Assembly: GCA_021234155.1 (NCBI GenBank) | Contig: JAJEKV010000045.1 | Location: forward strand, 648,147-712,146 | Source: Isoetes taiwanensis | Lineage: Eukaryota > Streptophyta > Lycopodiopsida > Isoetales > Isoetaceae | Length of the DNA stretch: 64,000 bases | Direction of reading: 5' to 3' | Shown here: positions 45,242 to 55,159 of the stretch, piece by piece | Position numbering within the stretch: the stretch's first letter is position 1 | How the letters are laid out: each line of letters opens with the position of its first letter | Made by a program: the position numbers and the translations under genes | Notes under the pieces: generated by a model | Told to the model about the DNA's origin: nothing | The model's database searches: none | Seen by the model: the letters and a program-made list of their open reading frames with translations, nothing else

Positions 45242-46889
45242 TGTGACGTTCCAAGGAATATCGCCATAAATAATAATATATTCCCTCGACCCCGTCACCA
45301 TACAAGTCTACCTAGGTAGCCTTGTATACCTTGGATAAGTGGCAAGGGGTGCACATCTAAGTTAATTGCGTAACTTAGATAACCTTAGGATAGGGCCCAT
45401 TTCTGCATGGCCTCATCCTATTGGGGCAACCGCCACACGGCCTCACCCTAGTGGTGCCACATGTCATCCCACGTGGACCCACACCTATATTAGCCCTAAC
45501 CCTAACCCTAGACCCTTTTCCCTGACCTAGCACCTGAACTCTCATCCACGTGCCCGAAACCCCGTTTCGAGCACCGTTCGTCATAGCCTAGCCTGGAGCA
45601 GCAGCCCCTGGAAGGTGTGTATGATCGTAGAGGGAGCGAGCCTTCGACCCACGTCTAGGAGCATGGAGACGCCAGGAATGGGAGGGAGCGCTTCTGGAGG
45701 AGGTAGGTTGAGTAGAGTTCATGTTAGTTCATCTGGAAGTTAGCACTCCAGATGGGTTAGTGATTCGTGTCTAGAGTAGAGCCACCCTAGATCCTTTGTT
45801 GAACATCTTGAACCCTAATCAAGGAACCCTAACTGTTAGTTAGCTATGTATGTTTAGGTTAAGATGTTCATATGATATTGATATTGATCATGATGTGATG
45901 TATGTGATATTGGTTGATCATGTGCTCCTCTTGTGTGGGGAAGGGGGGTAGAGACCTAGGGCCATATGTAGTATGCTCCTAGAGTAGATCCTTTAGTTCC
46001 TATTAGATGCGGCCTGTGCATAGGAACCCACCGGGCTATGGAAGCTATGATGTGACTCAGCACTACACAACGGGGCTAGAGGCAAGATGGAGGGTGGATC
46101 CCTGCCGAGTGGGGGCTTCGGGGGATCCCACAGTGAGCTAGGCTTATGGTCGGTCACTTCGTGTGGGCCGAGCATGGGTCCGACACCTCCTGGGGCAATG
46201 GTGTCGCCCTGCCTCTCAAGAGTTGCAAGTGTCAGCTTGGCTCTTGTTTTGGGGGTTCACGGGTGCAGAATCGTGTGTCGCCACGATTCTCTAGCCGCCC
46301 GTGGAGCCTCTAGACCCCGGGAAGGGGAGATGCAACCCTTCCTACCTCGACGGACTAGGGAGATGCAACCTGGAGTAGTCCCGATGGGTGATGCCATGGG
46401 ATTGCGTATCCGGAAGGTTAGAGTCATGCCAGAGCCTGATCTAGCCCATCTGCAAAGTATGCACAGGAGGGGCGGATGGAGTGGTCAACCCTAGCCATTG
46501 TCTTATGCCAGCCCCGCCATTGTTATGACTCGGTATGTTCTATCTTGAGGCCTTACCAGTCAGTCGACTTCCCTATATGTCGGAACCACGGGTAGGAGCT
46601 CTCATGTTTTAAGGCATATGATTATGTTCTTTGCACCTATGCATATGTGGATGAGCTACCCTTCGAGGTAGTATGTTGTATTTCTAGTTGCTAGTTCTGA
46701 CGATGTTTATGCTTCCGCTGTGATAGGAGCCCATAGGGGAAGGGCACGCAAGACACCTTCGTGTCCCCTTCCCGCACTACGACCATCTCGTGCGGGATAG
46801 ACGGAGGGCCCGTGCGGTTGCAGGACCGGATGGGGGATTTCCTGCCGAGTATACGGTCGGGTGCCGTATGTTTAGCAGGGAGCGTCACA
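45242..46889 (+). repeat. Element D 3' LTR
   Basis: TGTGACGTTCC to AGCGTCACA, 1648 bp, followed by GAGTC at 46890-46894. It contains a CCCTAACCCTAACCC run at about 45494. Confidence 0.93.
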
Positions 46890-46894
46890 GAGTC

Positions 46895-47234
46895 CTGGTG
46901 TCTATCAAGATGCTGTCTCTATCTAGCTTAAGGGTCTTGGTTTTAAGTCTAAGGCTTAGCCATTAATATTATCTAACATTATTAAAGCTTAAATCTAACT
47001 AAGAATTATAATTCAAACACAAATGATGCCCGCCCTCAGTGGTTGGCACGGGGGGGTTTGGGGGGGTTCAACTCTGTGGGTGGAAGGTTTAATTCCCGCT
47101 ACCGCGGGAATCCTTTTAAGATGAGGTTCAAATAGATTGAAAAACTAGACTAATCTAGCTAGTTCCTAGGCTAACATTCGAATTACCAAGTTACTTTTTT
47201 TAATTTTATGACTTTTCAAGCTGTTTTGGAACAA
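46895..47234 (-). other. Element B leader, distal part with tRNA-like patch
   Basis: No ORF. At about 47022-47110, CAGTGGTTGGCAC is followed about 60 bp later by GGTTTAATTCCCGC and a GCGGGAAT complement, resembling the A and B boxes of a tRNA-derived SINE or tRNA-like fold. Confidence 0.3.
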
Positions 47235-47235
47235 T

Positions 47236-47302
47236 GTCTCACAGCTTGCACCTCGCTCAAAAACTGAAGTTTAGTTCTTCGACCAGGCGCGAGCTGTGAG
47301 AC
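47236..47302 (-). repeat. Element B stem-loop 2 (leader)
   Basis: GTCTCACAGCTTGCACC...GGCGCGAGCTGTGAGAC. With 47325-47390 it forms a tandem duplication of about 88 bp that includes CACCTTACTTGGCAAATTTT. Confidence 0.85.
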
Positions 47303-47324
47303 CACCTTACTTGGCAAATTTTTG

Positions 47325-47390
47325 GCTCACAGCTTGCGCCTCGCTCAAAAACCGAAGTTTAGTTCTTCGACCAGGCGCGAGCTGTGAGAC
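47325..47390 (-). repeat. Element B stem-loop 1 (leader)
   Basis: GCTCACAGCTTGCGCC pairs with GGCGCGAGCTGTGAG with one mismatch. Second copy of the duplicated unit. Confidence 0.85.
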
Positions 47391-47620
47391 CACCTTACTT
47401 GGCAAATTTTTGGCTCATTCTTTTTAGTCTTATTAAGTTCCAATTCGCTTAATTGTTACTAGCTTAGCATAAACTACAAAAAATGAGAAAACAAATTTAG
47501 CTTAGCATAAACTACAAAAAATGAGAAAAAAAATTTCCCACTTTTCGAGGTTTGAGGATCCTATCAAGTTAGTACTACTGGGAGCATGGCCAGTGCTTTG
47601 CTCTTGGTCTCCAAGAACAT

Positions 47621-47633
47621 TGCTCTGATACCA
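47621..47633 (-). other. Element B primer-binding site (tRNA-iMet)
   Basis: TGCTCTGATACCA; the element strand reads TGGTATCAGAGCA one base inside the 5' LTR. Confidence 0.93.
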
Positions 47634-47634
47634 C

Positions 47635-49212
47635 TGTGACGTCCCCTACTCATATCTGACGGTGCACTCACCGATACAAACAGAGTTCATCCCCATACCG
47701 CTCCATGCTAATATAGGGCCCTCCGCGATCAATTTGCAACCTTGAAGAGTTCCAGTGGGAAGAATGAAGGGGTCCTTTACCCTGTCTCCCTCAGGGCCTA
47801 CCTAGCTGCGGAAGCGTAAACATATATGTCAGTAGTACATACATCAACATCATATAACCATCACGAAGGATGGTTCTCCACATATCTGCATAGACAAAGA
47901 TCAGCACATCATATGGGGAATCCTACCCAAGGCTCAGACTCAAAGGAATGACTGGCGGCTTGGGTCTCCAGAGTTCATTGCAGACAGAATTCATGGCAAT
48001 GGATTTGGCTGGTATAAGAACATGGCATTGGGTTGTCCACTCCATCCGCCCCTCCTGTGCACACTTTGCAGAGTAGGCTGAAAAGTGTTGGGACCTTACT
48101 GTAGCCCACCGGGTGCATAGCCAAAGGGGCTACGTCTACTGAGTTACATCTCCCCAGCCCCGATGGGGCAGATAGGGATCACTCCCTCCAGAGATCTACA
48201 TGCTGACTCAAGGTGACTAGAGGGCCACTGCCCTTATTCGACTTGAACTCACTGGAAGGTCATATCCACCACCCCACGAGTGTCGAGCCCATGCCTTGCC
48301 CACACGCAGTGGCAAGCCATTAGACCTAGTCACAATGATCCCCGGTAGGCCTTACACACCAGAGGGGTCGTTCAAGAGTCAGAACACGAACCTCCTCCTT
48401 AGCCAGTCTGGCCCCTTCACCCACAACCAGGTGTGGTTCTTGTGCACAGGCCGAATCTATGGTGTGCTAGAGAGGCTAATCTAGGAGCATCTACTACCAA
48501 GCTTGAAGTCTCTACCCCCCTTCCCAATACAAGGAGTTCACAGAGATACATCATCCATATACATCACAGAAGAACTAAAGAACTAGATCTAATCTATATC
48601 ATAGAGTTAGGTTCTTTAGTTAGAGTCTGGTATCTAGAGATCTAGATAGCTGCTAAAGGCGATTTAATAGGCTAAACCTACTGATACAATGACTAGAAAA
48701 CAGTTTAGACCATTAAATCGACTACATACCTGATCCATGAGTTGCTCCTCCTGACCTGAGTTCGACCATCCTACTGAACTGCTCGAATCAAGGGAAACTA
48801 ATGGTGCAATTCTCTTGGGCAGAGTCTGGGAGGCGGTTTTGGCTCTTGGGGCAGCCAAAACAGAGCTCTAAAACCCTAGGAACGAAAATGGGCAAGTTAG
48901 GGTTCTCCTACTTAAATAGGCAAGGGTTGGGGCTTAGGGTTTCCAATTATCCCTTTAGGCATGTGGGATAATTGGAAATGGACCCACTTGCCTTTAATGG
49001 CTAGGTGGCCAAATGTGCCTACATGGAAATGTGTGCACCTAAATAAATGTGCATGTGCACATTAATAAGAAATGCACATACCTAGCAAGTTGCCCCCTAG
49101 GGGCTACCCACCTGGCTACACGTCGGCGTACACGTCAGTCGGAGTGGCGTGTACGCGTGACGAGACAGTACAGTATACGTCCTGTGACCGTATACTGTGC
49201 TGGAACGTCACA
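47635..49212 (-). repeat. Element B 5' LTR
   Basis: TGTGACGTCCCC to GGAACGTCACA, 1578 bp. Where the partner LTR and both C LTRs show CGG/CCG words, this copy mostly reads CAG/CTG. Confidence 0.95.
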
Positions 49213-49217
49213 GCAAG
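49213..49217. repeat. Target-site duplication of element B, right copy (GCAAG)
   Basis: Matches 6226-6230. Confidence 0.9.
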
Positions 49218-49484
49218 AATTGTTTTCTTCCTTTTTTTTAAGAAAGTTAATTAATCTGAATGCTTGACAAATGGCTCGAAAGGGTTACATTGTAGTTCTT
49301 AGATCTTTGCAATTCGAAACTAGACAAAGCATGCATGGGTCAAGAAATACTATGCTGGCAAATGGAGGAAGATTTTATAATCCTTTAAAAGAGGATTATT
49401 GCCCTCATCCCCATATTTTCTTTATTAATGAAAGCACTTTCTCATTGCCATTCAAAAACATGGGAAACTTGTCATGTCCTCCAC

Positions 49485-49690
49485 AACATCATGCTTGGTT
49501 GCAGTAAAAAAATATGGGCATCACAGTTAGACTAGCACTAAGGTTACATTTACTCATTGGATTAAACTAGAATTGGTTATGTTTTTTCCACATCATGCTT
49601 GGTTGCAGTGAAAAAAGATGGGCATTATAGAATTTAGACTAGCACTAAGGTTACATTTACTCACTAGATTGGACTAGAATTGGTTCTTTT
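49485..49690. repeat. Tandem duplication of about 105 bp
   Basis: CATCATGCTTGGTTGCAGT...ACTAGAATTGGTT occurs twice, at about 49488-49580 and 49592-49686, with a few substitutions and small indels. 49218-49484 before it shows only a short ORF (49271-49507) that I do not recognise. Confidence 0.85.
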
Positions 49691-49718
49691 TTTATTAGAT
49701 ACAAATTGTGTAATATAG

Positions 49719-50480
49719 GTGAGCCTTGATACGCCAGGGGGGCATGAGTCTGGACACCAACAAAGTAAGAGAGGTCGATTCGAGGGATATATCTCAGAGG
49801 CCTGCTTTGATTCTTGTAAATCTCTCTTACCATACTGTATAAATGGGAAGTCTCTTGGAAACGGAAAGAAGGTTCATGCTTTCATTGTCAAAACTACTTC
49901 TGTTCCAAGGGTGTTTGTATACAATACGTTGATTAAGATGTATTTGGCATGTACATGCTTAAATGGTGCACACAACATTTTTTAGAAGATGATCATACCA
50001 AATGTCTTCACTTGGGCCATGCTTATTGCAGGATATGCCAAACACAACAATTGGAAGGAAGCACTACACCTATTCACTCAAATGCAGCTAGACAGAGTTA
50101 GCCCAAATAGGGTTTTGGGGGGGTTCTTAGTGCTTGTGCCGACTTGTCAGCATTGGTCCATTCAGAGGTTTTGGTTACAGGTTATAACAAGGATGTCATT
50201 ATTGGCAGTGCTCTTGTTGATGTTTATACCAAATGATCAAGTGTTGAGGATGCTTTTTAAGTCTTTTCAGAAAGAAATATATTTACATGGATGTCAATTG
50301 TTATAGGCTATGCACAGTATGACTATAGTGACGAAGCCTCGGACATTACCTTTGTCAATGCTCTATCTGCTTGCACTCATGCCTTACCTTTTTCCCAAGG
50401 AAATGGTGTCATGTTGGCACATTACAAGCTTGATCTACAAGAGATATATATCTTAATAATATTGTTCTGGCTGACCTAAG
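49719..50480 (+). pseudogene. PPR protein pseudogene (PLS type)
   Basis: Fragments of consecutive pentatricopeptide repeats: KSLLPYCINGKSLGNGKKVH, FVYNTLIKMYLACTCLNGAH; after a stop at 49983, NVFTWAMLIAGYAKHNNWKE then ALHLFTQMQLDRVSPN; then in other frames IGSALVDVY and ITFVNALSACTHA. These are typical of PLS-class organelle RNA-editing PPR proteins. At least one stop, one frameshift (near 50120, a G run) and loss of both ends make it a pseudogene. It may be a retrocopy, since no introns are seen. Confidence 0.85.
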
Positions 50481-51794
50481 GAAATGGCACTTAGGGTTAG
50501 GTCATAGGGCGGTGGCGATGGTTGCCCGAGCAATGGTAGAAGTATGTGATTCTTCGCTAATGCTAGGGAATAGACGGTTAGAGGGTTTGCATCCTTATGC
50601 ATCTTAGACGAATGTGGCGGATATTGCAGTCTACCCTTTGTGCCTGAAACTATATGGAATGTTGTCCTTCCTTACTGTCAGTCAACCCCTGTCCCAGTAA
50701 GGGGAAGAGACGATTCTACAAGTAGGTTCAGGTCTACACAGTTGGAATGAAGAAAGAGGATTTTGTATCTGGATTTTGTGGCTTATGCTGGGACATAAGA
50801 TGTGTAGGGGAGCGAGTAGACCACCCTTTGGGGCAGGCCCTGTGAGAATCCTTGCATAGCATGAAGACAGAGTGTGTAGCCTCTTCTAGTACTTCTATGG
50901 AGGATGGTAGTCTAGGTCCAAGTTAGCGCGCAGGATGAAGTTTGCTACCTGAAACTCTTTTTGTGCTTGCATCTTTCGAAGTAGATGCTTCAGATGGCCT
51001 TAATTCTTACAGGGTCCTTTGGTTTTTCATTTGAATTGGAGGAATATTCACTTGGTTTAGTTCCCAATCTAGGTTGTTTATGGCTTAATTCGATTCAATC
51101 CATAAGGGATTTTTGACACCCTAACTACAGGGAGGAGTGGGGTGCAGCTAATGGGCGGAAAAGAATAAAGACATGCTCCTTTAGTATTTGCTGCATGTTG
51201 GGAAGAAGCTCGGACGTGAGTCCGCCATAGTATCAGATGTGGCAAAGAAGATGTAGAGCTTCTCGCCTTAGAAGATTAAAATACCTTTGATTATCTCTGA
51301 CTATTGAAATGCTACCATGAATTTACTATTCATTTGGGATTGACCCATTTACTGTAGCATATTTGACTTTAATCTCCGAGAGCCCAAGCTCGTCCAAACA
51401 ATCTGCAAGGCACTTCTCGCTGCAAGATGACTGCATTAAACAATATTACTTTGATTTATAATAATCAATCCCATAGCATAGCCGGGCCGATCTCACCCCC
51501 TCGCTTGCCGAGCTCCCAACCTAATTTTCATATTGGCTCCAAACCATTTAACCATCCACAATTATACCTCGTATAGTTATATTTCCATATAAGGTCTTGA
51601 GTGATTAAAGACGTTCTAGCTCAAAATAATCTTAGCCAAAGTTGGTCAATTGTATCCAACCTTTTTCCTCACGAAAAATCCTCTTAGATCATTATTTACA
51701 ATGACCTTATATTCAACTTAAGCTTCATAACCTTGTATCCATTCACAAGAAGTTCTTTACCAACTTATATCCTGGCCAACTGCAAATATTATGT
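50481..51794. other. Stretch without recognisable genes
   Basis: No convincing ORF or RNA gene on either strand. The last 300 bp (about 51500-51794) probably belong to the LTR of the copia remnant that follows. Confidence 0.5.
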
Positions 51795-51921
51795 GATTAA
51801 CTGCTATCATTTCCCCCATGTAATATTTCCCTATTGCTACACTTTAATATGTTTCCTAGTTCCTAAAACCTGCTAACTAGCAATGATTTTGTCAATATAT
51901 CAGCAATTTGTTCGATTGTGT
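51795..51921 (-). pseudogene. Ty1/copia pol terminus
   Basis: The minus strand reads TIEQIADILTKSLLVSRF, the usual end of copia RNase H (EQ-ADI-TK-L), then a purine run next to TGATAGCAG, probably the start of a copia 3' LTR running left. Confidence 0.7.
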
Positions 51922-51929
51922 TGATGTAT

Positions 51930-52502
51930 TGTTAGTCCTGTGCAGTCAGGCATAGGATTATTCCTGAATTCCACACAGGGTAGAGCCAAGGGACCAGGTC
52001 AAGCGTCAGGTAGCAGATCCATGCCCTCGCCGAAGACCAGCAGAAGTCCACGCCCCAATCAAAGAAGAGAGCCAGACAAGACAAATGACGACCTCCGGGG
52101 AGTTCGGCCTCAAATTAGCGGGATTCTAGACACTAATGACAGCAATGCAAGATTCTCTTAAATTATGCATATGATCCAGGAGTTGGTGACCAAAATCTGC
52201 CATCTATCTATTCTGGGCCCAAGGCCAGTGTTTTATATATATTAGTAGAGATAGATCTTTAGTTTGGAGAGAGAGTTGTTTCGTTTCATTCCTCTCGCGT
52301 GACGAGAGTTCATGTACTCTAATTGATATTCAAGGAGCCTTATCTTAGCATATTGTCTCTTTGAGTTTCTGTTTGTTTCCTTCCTTCTTTTCTGATCTCT
52401 TTGCAAAATTCCGCGTGACACTCTATTAGGATTTGCCTGCTTGATCCAAGGATCCTCACAGATGGTTGTTTTGCAGGTGATCCCCAATCCAGACCCTAAA
52501 CA
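51930..52502 (+). repeat. LTR of an Athila-like element, plus copy
   Basis: 573 bp from TGTTAGTCC to CCCTAAACA, followed one base later by a primer site. It is the same LTR family as 60247-60834, in opposite orientation. Confidence 0.85.
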
Positions 52503-52503
52503 C

Positions 52504-52519
52504 TGGCACCGTTGTCGGG
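52504..52519 (+). other. Primer-binding site of Athila-like type
   Basis: TGGCACCGTTGTCGGG, close to the TGGCGCCGTTGCCGGG site used by plant Athila-type elements. Confidence 0.8.
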
Positions 52520-52545
52520 TCTTAGTTATTTTTCCCATTTCGACA

Positions 52546-52803
52546 ATGTCTGCTCGTACCTTTACTCCGGAGGAGCTTCTTAGCCAAACTGCAACTCGAT
52601 TGGATCACTATCAGCGCAGGGAAGCTGCTCGCGACATGTATGATGCTGATTATGATATTGAAGATGGCTGTATTCATTCGCGTGCTCAATCTGCACTACC
52701 TACTCCTCGTGTTTGCTCTCGGCCATGGTCTCCGCCAGCTTGCAAACACTGTTCTCAACCACAATCGCCCCATCACACTCCTGTGCATCACACTTCTCAT
52801 TAA
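52546..52803 (+). CDS. Short ORF after the Athila-like leader
   Basis: 86 codons starting MSARTFTPEELLSQTATRLD, charged at first, then rich in Pro, His, Cys and Ser. Position suggests the start of a gag or what is left of it; I see no gag domain. Sequence to about 53060 stays open in other frames but is not recognisable. Confidence 0.4.
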   Translation: MSARTFTPEELLSQTATRLDHYQRREAARDMYDADYDIEDGCIHSRAQSALPTPRVCSRPWSPPACKHCSQPQSPHHTPVHHTSH

Positions 52804-53063
52804 TTTCAAACGCTGGACAACACTTATATCCACATTCCCTCCCTCTAGACGTATACCATTGCCCTCCCAGCCATCTTCTCCACAGCATGGTATGGGGTAC
52901 TCTCATATTTCTTTTGGTCCTCCACATGTTCAAGAATTTCAATCTTCTCCAAAATCAAGATTCCACTTAGTCTCTCCACTATACTTAAGCTATGTCATCC
53001 ACTCAAGGAACAGTTGCCATTGCCCACAGTTCTTGTCGGCGCGCTCTAAAATATAACATGGAT

Positions 53064-53395
53064 AAGCATCTCAACTTAAAATGAAAGTATCTAAAGATTG
53101 TATGTTCATAGTAATTGTTACTAGATCTTTCAGAACGTTATGGAGGTAAGCTATTGAGCATTTACTGATCAATTAACAGGAATAGGCACTTCATTTTAAA
53201 ATAGAAATTGCTAAAAATAGTAATTTTTGATAAAGTTTCTAGAAATGGTAACTTCATGTATCATGTTTTAGAATCTCATGGCGGTGAGCTAGTGAGCTTA
53301 AACTGGTCAACTAGCATGAATAACAGCTCGATCTAAAATAAGAAGTTGTTAAAAACAATAATTTTTAGTTGATGTTTAGTTAGTTTTTAGTTGAT
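53064..53395. repeat. Degenerate tandem repeats of about 130 bp
   Basis: About two and a half units, each with an ACTTAAAAT-type start, a GTAATTTTT core and a block GTGAGCTA..GAGC..AACTGGTCAA. Strongly diverged. Confidence 0.55.
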
Positions 53396-53515
53396 GAAGT
53401 CAGCTTGCCTGCAGATAGATGGATTTTGAGAAGTGGCAGTTTTATTGATGAACTAAGTCAACCCAAGTATAGCATTTGAAGGAGACTTATAGCATTCTTT
53501 GTTTGGAATATCGAT

Positions 53516-53785
53516 CTAATCCCTTGAATTGTCCAAAGTTTCACCTTCTTGCCAGATGTGCCTTCGAACAAATCGATGATCCCAGTAGTGATCAATATTG
53601 ATGGGAGATGGAGTCCAGTCAGCATATGCTATCATAGTTTGGGTAATGAAATCTCCAGTCAGTTGTAAAGAATTGGGATCGAGAAGGTGCACCCAAAGAG
53701 GCTTAAGGATTGTCAATGTATGTAGCATGGTGTTCCAAGCGTGCTTGGAAGTAGCACGAAATTCAACGAGTATAGGTCTATCCAT
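53516..53785 (-). other. Unrecognised 89-codon ORF
   Basis: Reads MDRPILVEFRATSKHAWNTM, later LTGDFITQTMIAYADWTPSP. It is longer and less biased than a random frame, but I know no match. It adjoins the gypsy fragment at 53828. Confidence 0.25.
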
Positions 53786-53827
53786 ATATGCATAGATGTT
53801 ATGTCATTTAGAAGCAACTATAGCTTC

Positions 53828-54560
53828 TCATAAAGTTGGTCTCCTCAACTTTTCAAGTACCTTCCTCAAGTGTTGGGCATGCTCCTCCAAGGATTTGTTG
53901 TACACTAAAATCTCATCAAAGAAAACTATGATGAACGTGTCTGGAAACTCACGAAGAACGTCGTTCATGAGTCTCCTAAATGTTGTTGGGGCATTGAAGA
54001 ACCCAAATGGCATCACTGTGAACTCGTAATGGCCATATCTCGTCCTGAATGCAGTCTTACGAACGTCTTCTTCCTTGATCCTGATCTGATGGTAGCCTAA
54101 CCTCAAGTCAAGAAAAACTTTGCACCTTGTAGGTGATCCATCAAATCGTCTGATCGGGGCAACACATACTTGTTCTTGATGGTGAGCTTGTTTAATTAAC
54201 GATAGCCAATGCACATTCTTAAACTTTCGTCTTTCTTCTTGACAAATAGGATTGGCACCCCGAACGGAGAGACACTACGTCTTATAAACTCTAGGTCTAG
54301 CAACTCCTGCAATTGCTTCTTTTATTCCGTCAACTCTTGAGGTGACATTCTGTAAGGTGTCTTACTTGTAGACTTAATCCCTGGTTCAAGTGTTATTTCA
54401 CACTCGACTCCACTGTATAGTGGGAGTTGCTTGATCTCATCTGGAAACAAATCATGAAATTCCTTTACTAGCTTGGCTATTGGCTTCGGCAGCTTGTTTA
54501 ATGCTTTGGCCTCCTTATCTTCCTCTGTTTTTGGCTCCTCAACTTCGAGCTGTGAAGGCT
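53828..54560 (-). pseudogene. Gypsy RT fragment of the C/D family
   Basis: The linker (about 54560-54350: LPLYSGVECEITLEPGIKST, PYRMSPQEL) is followed by RT to 53828: [37 protein letters not shown] and [15 protein letters not shown], where the catalytic pair DD has become DE. Truncated on both sides; no LTR is seen. It resembles D pol closely. Confidence 0.85.
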
Positions 54561-54619
54561 CTCATTCAACGGGGTCGACCGGTTTCTCGAAATAACATTT
54601 CAAGATGTTATATATGTGT

Positions 54620-54665
54620 GACGACCATACAGGTATTTGTATCATATATACAAAAGATGGTCGTC
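54620..54665. repeat. 46-bp palindrome
   Basis: GACGACCAT...ATGGTCGTC with an inner GTATTTGTATCATATATACA part. It could be a hairpin or the end of an unidentified element. 54666-55150 holds nothing I can identify. Confidence 0.6.
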
Positions 54666-55159
54666 GTACGGATGCAAAAAAAATAGTTGCACGAGGTAGG
54701 ATTTAAACTTACAATATTCTAGTTGCGAGTCAAGCATCTTTGTCAAGTTCACTACCAATCCTTGTTCACTACGTTTGCATTTTTCTTCATGCATACTAGA
54801 TGATTCTGGAATATTCCAAAACTTGGCTATATCCCACATGCATTCATGCAGAAAAGAGACCCCTTTCTAGTATATAAAGGGCCCATTTGGCGCTAGCATG
54901 GATATTCCGGTTCAACGCTAGTCTTGAGCCTTCTAGACATCTGTCTTGTGTTCTTGCTTGCTTTTGGGCCATTGTATTCTTGTTTCTTCATTATATATCA
55001 GATTCTTCGCCGTTCTTGGCATATTTATTGCGTATTCCTTCCATGTTTTCCACGTATTTCTCTTGTTTTCGCGTAGGTTCATTATAGTTTGAATCAGAAT
55101 ATCTTACCGGTTCTTGCCTGCTTTGATCCTAAGCATGTTTTTTTTGCTCATATTTGGTG

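Larger units (their letters stand above)
21708..46889 (+). mobile_element. Element D: Ty3/gypsy chromovirus with H3-like ORF, nested in B and split by C
   Basis: LTRs 21708-about 23538 and 45242-46889, GAGTC duplications, primer site TGGTATCGGAGGC at 23541 and purine tract AAGGGGGAGAA before 45242 fix a plus orientation. Without C it is about 11.6 kb. Order: leader with hairpins, histone H3-like ORF (24109-24238, then 37786-38731), paired stem-loops, TATA box, ORF2 (39484-41003), a gag remnant, RT, RNase H, integrase and chromodomain (to 44409), and a 3' UTR with a repeated motif. Most of gag and the protease appear deleted between about 41.0 and 41.48 kb, and many frames are broken. Confidence 0.95.
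6231..49212 (-). mobile_element. Element B: outer Ty3/gypsy-type LTR retrotransposon hosting the nest
   Basis: It is bounded by a GCAAG duplication. LTRs are 1592 bp (6231-7822) and 1578 bp (47635-49212). A tRNA-iMet primer site next to the right LTR and a purine tract next to the left LTR fix the orientation as minus. Without nested A and D its length is about 11.3 kb. In transcription order it shows leader, paired stem-loops, an internally deleted histone H3-like ORF (21451-21694), stem-loops, an ORF2-like segment (20.6-18.8 kb), then 12264-7823 in which I find no protease, reverse transcriptase or integrase. Its LTR and 3' UTR match element C closely, so B looks like a degraded or non-autonomous relative of C. 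Confidence 0.9.

Noticed and set aside
45490-45515. CCCTAA run resembling a telomere repeat
   Set aside because: Only about three units, inside the D LTR and shorter in its partner; no interstitial telomere array.
49271-49507. 78-codon plus ORF right of the B insertion considered as the missing second exon
   Set aside because: No splice acceptor of good quality in phase and no similarity I can name.
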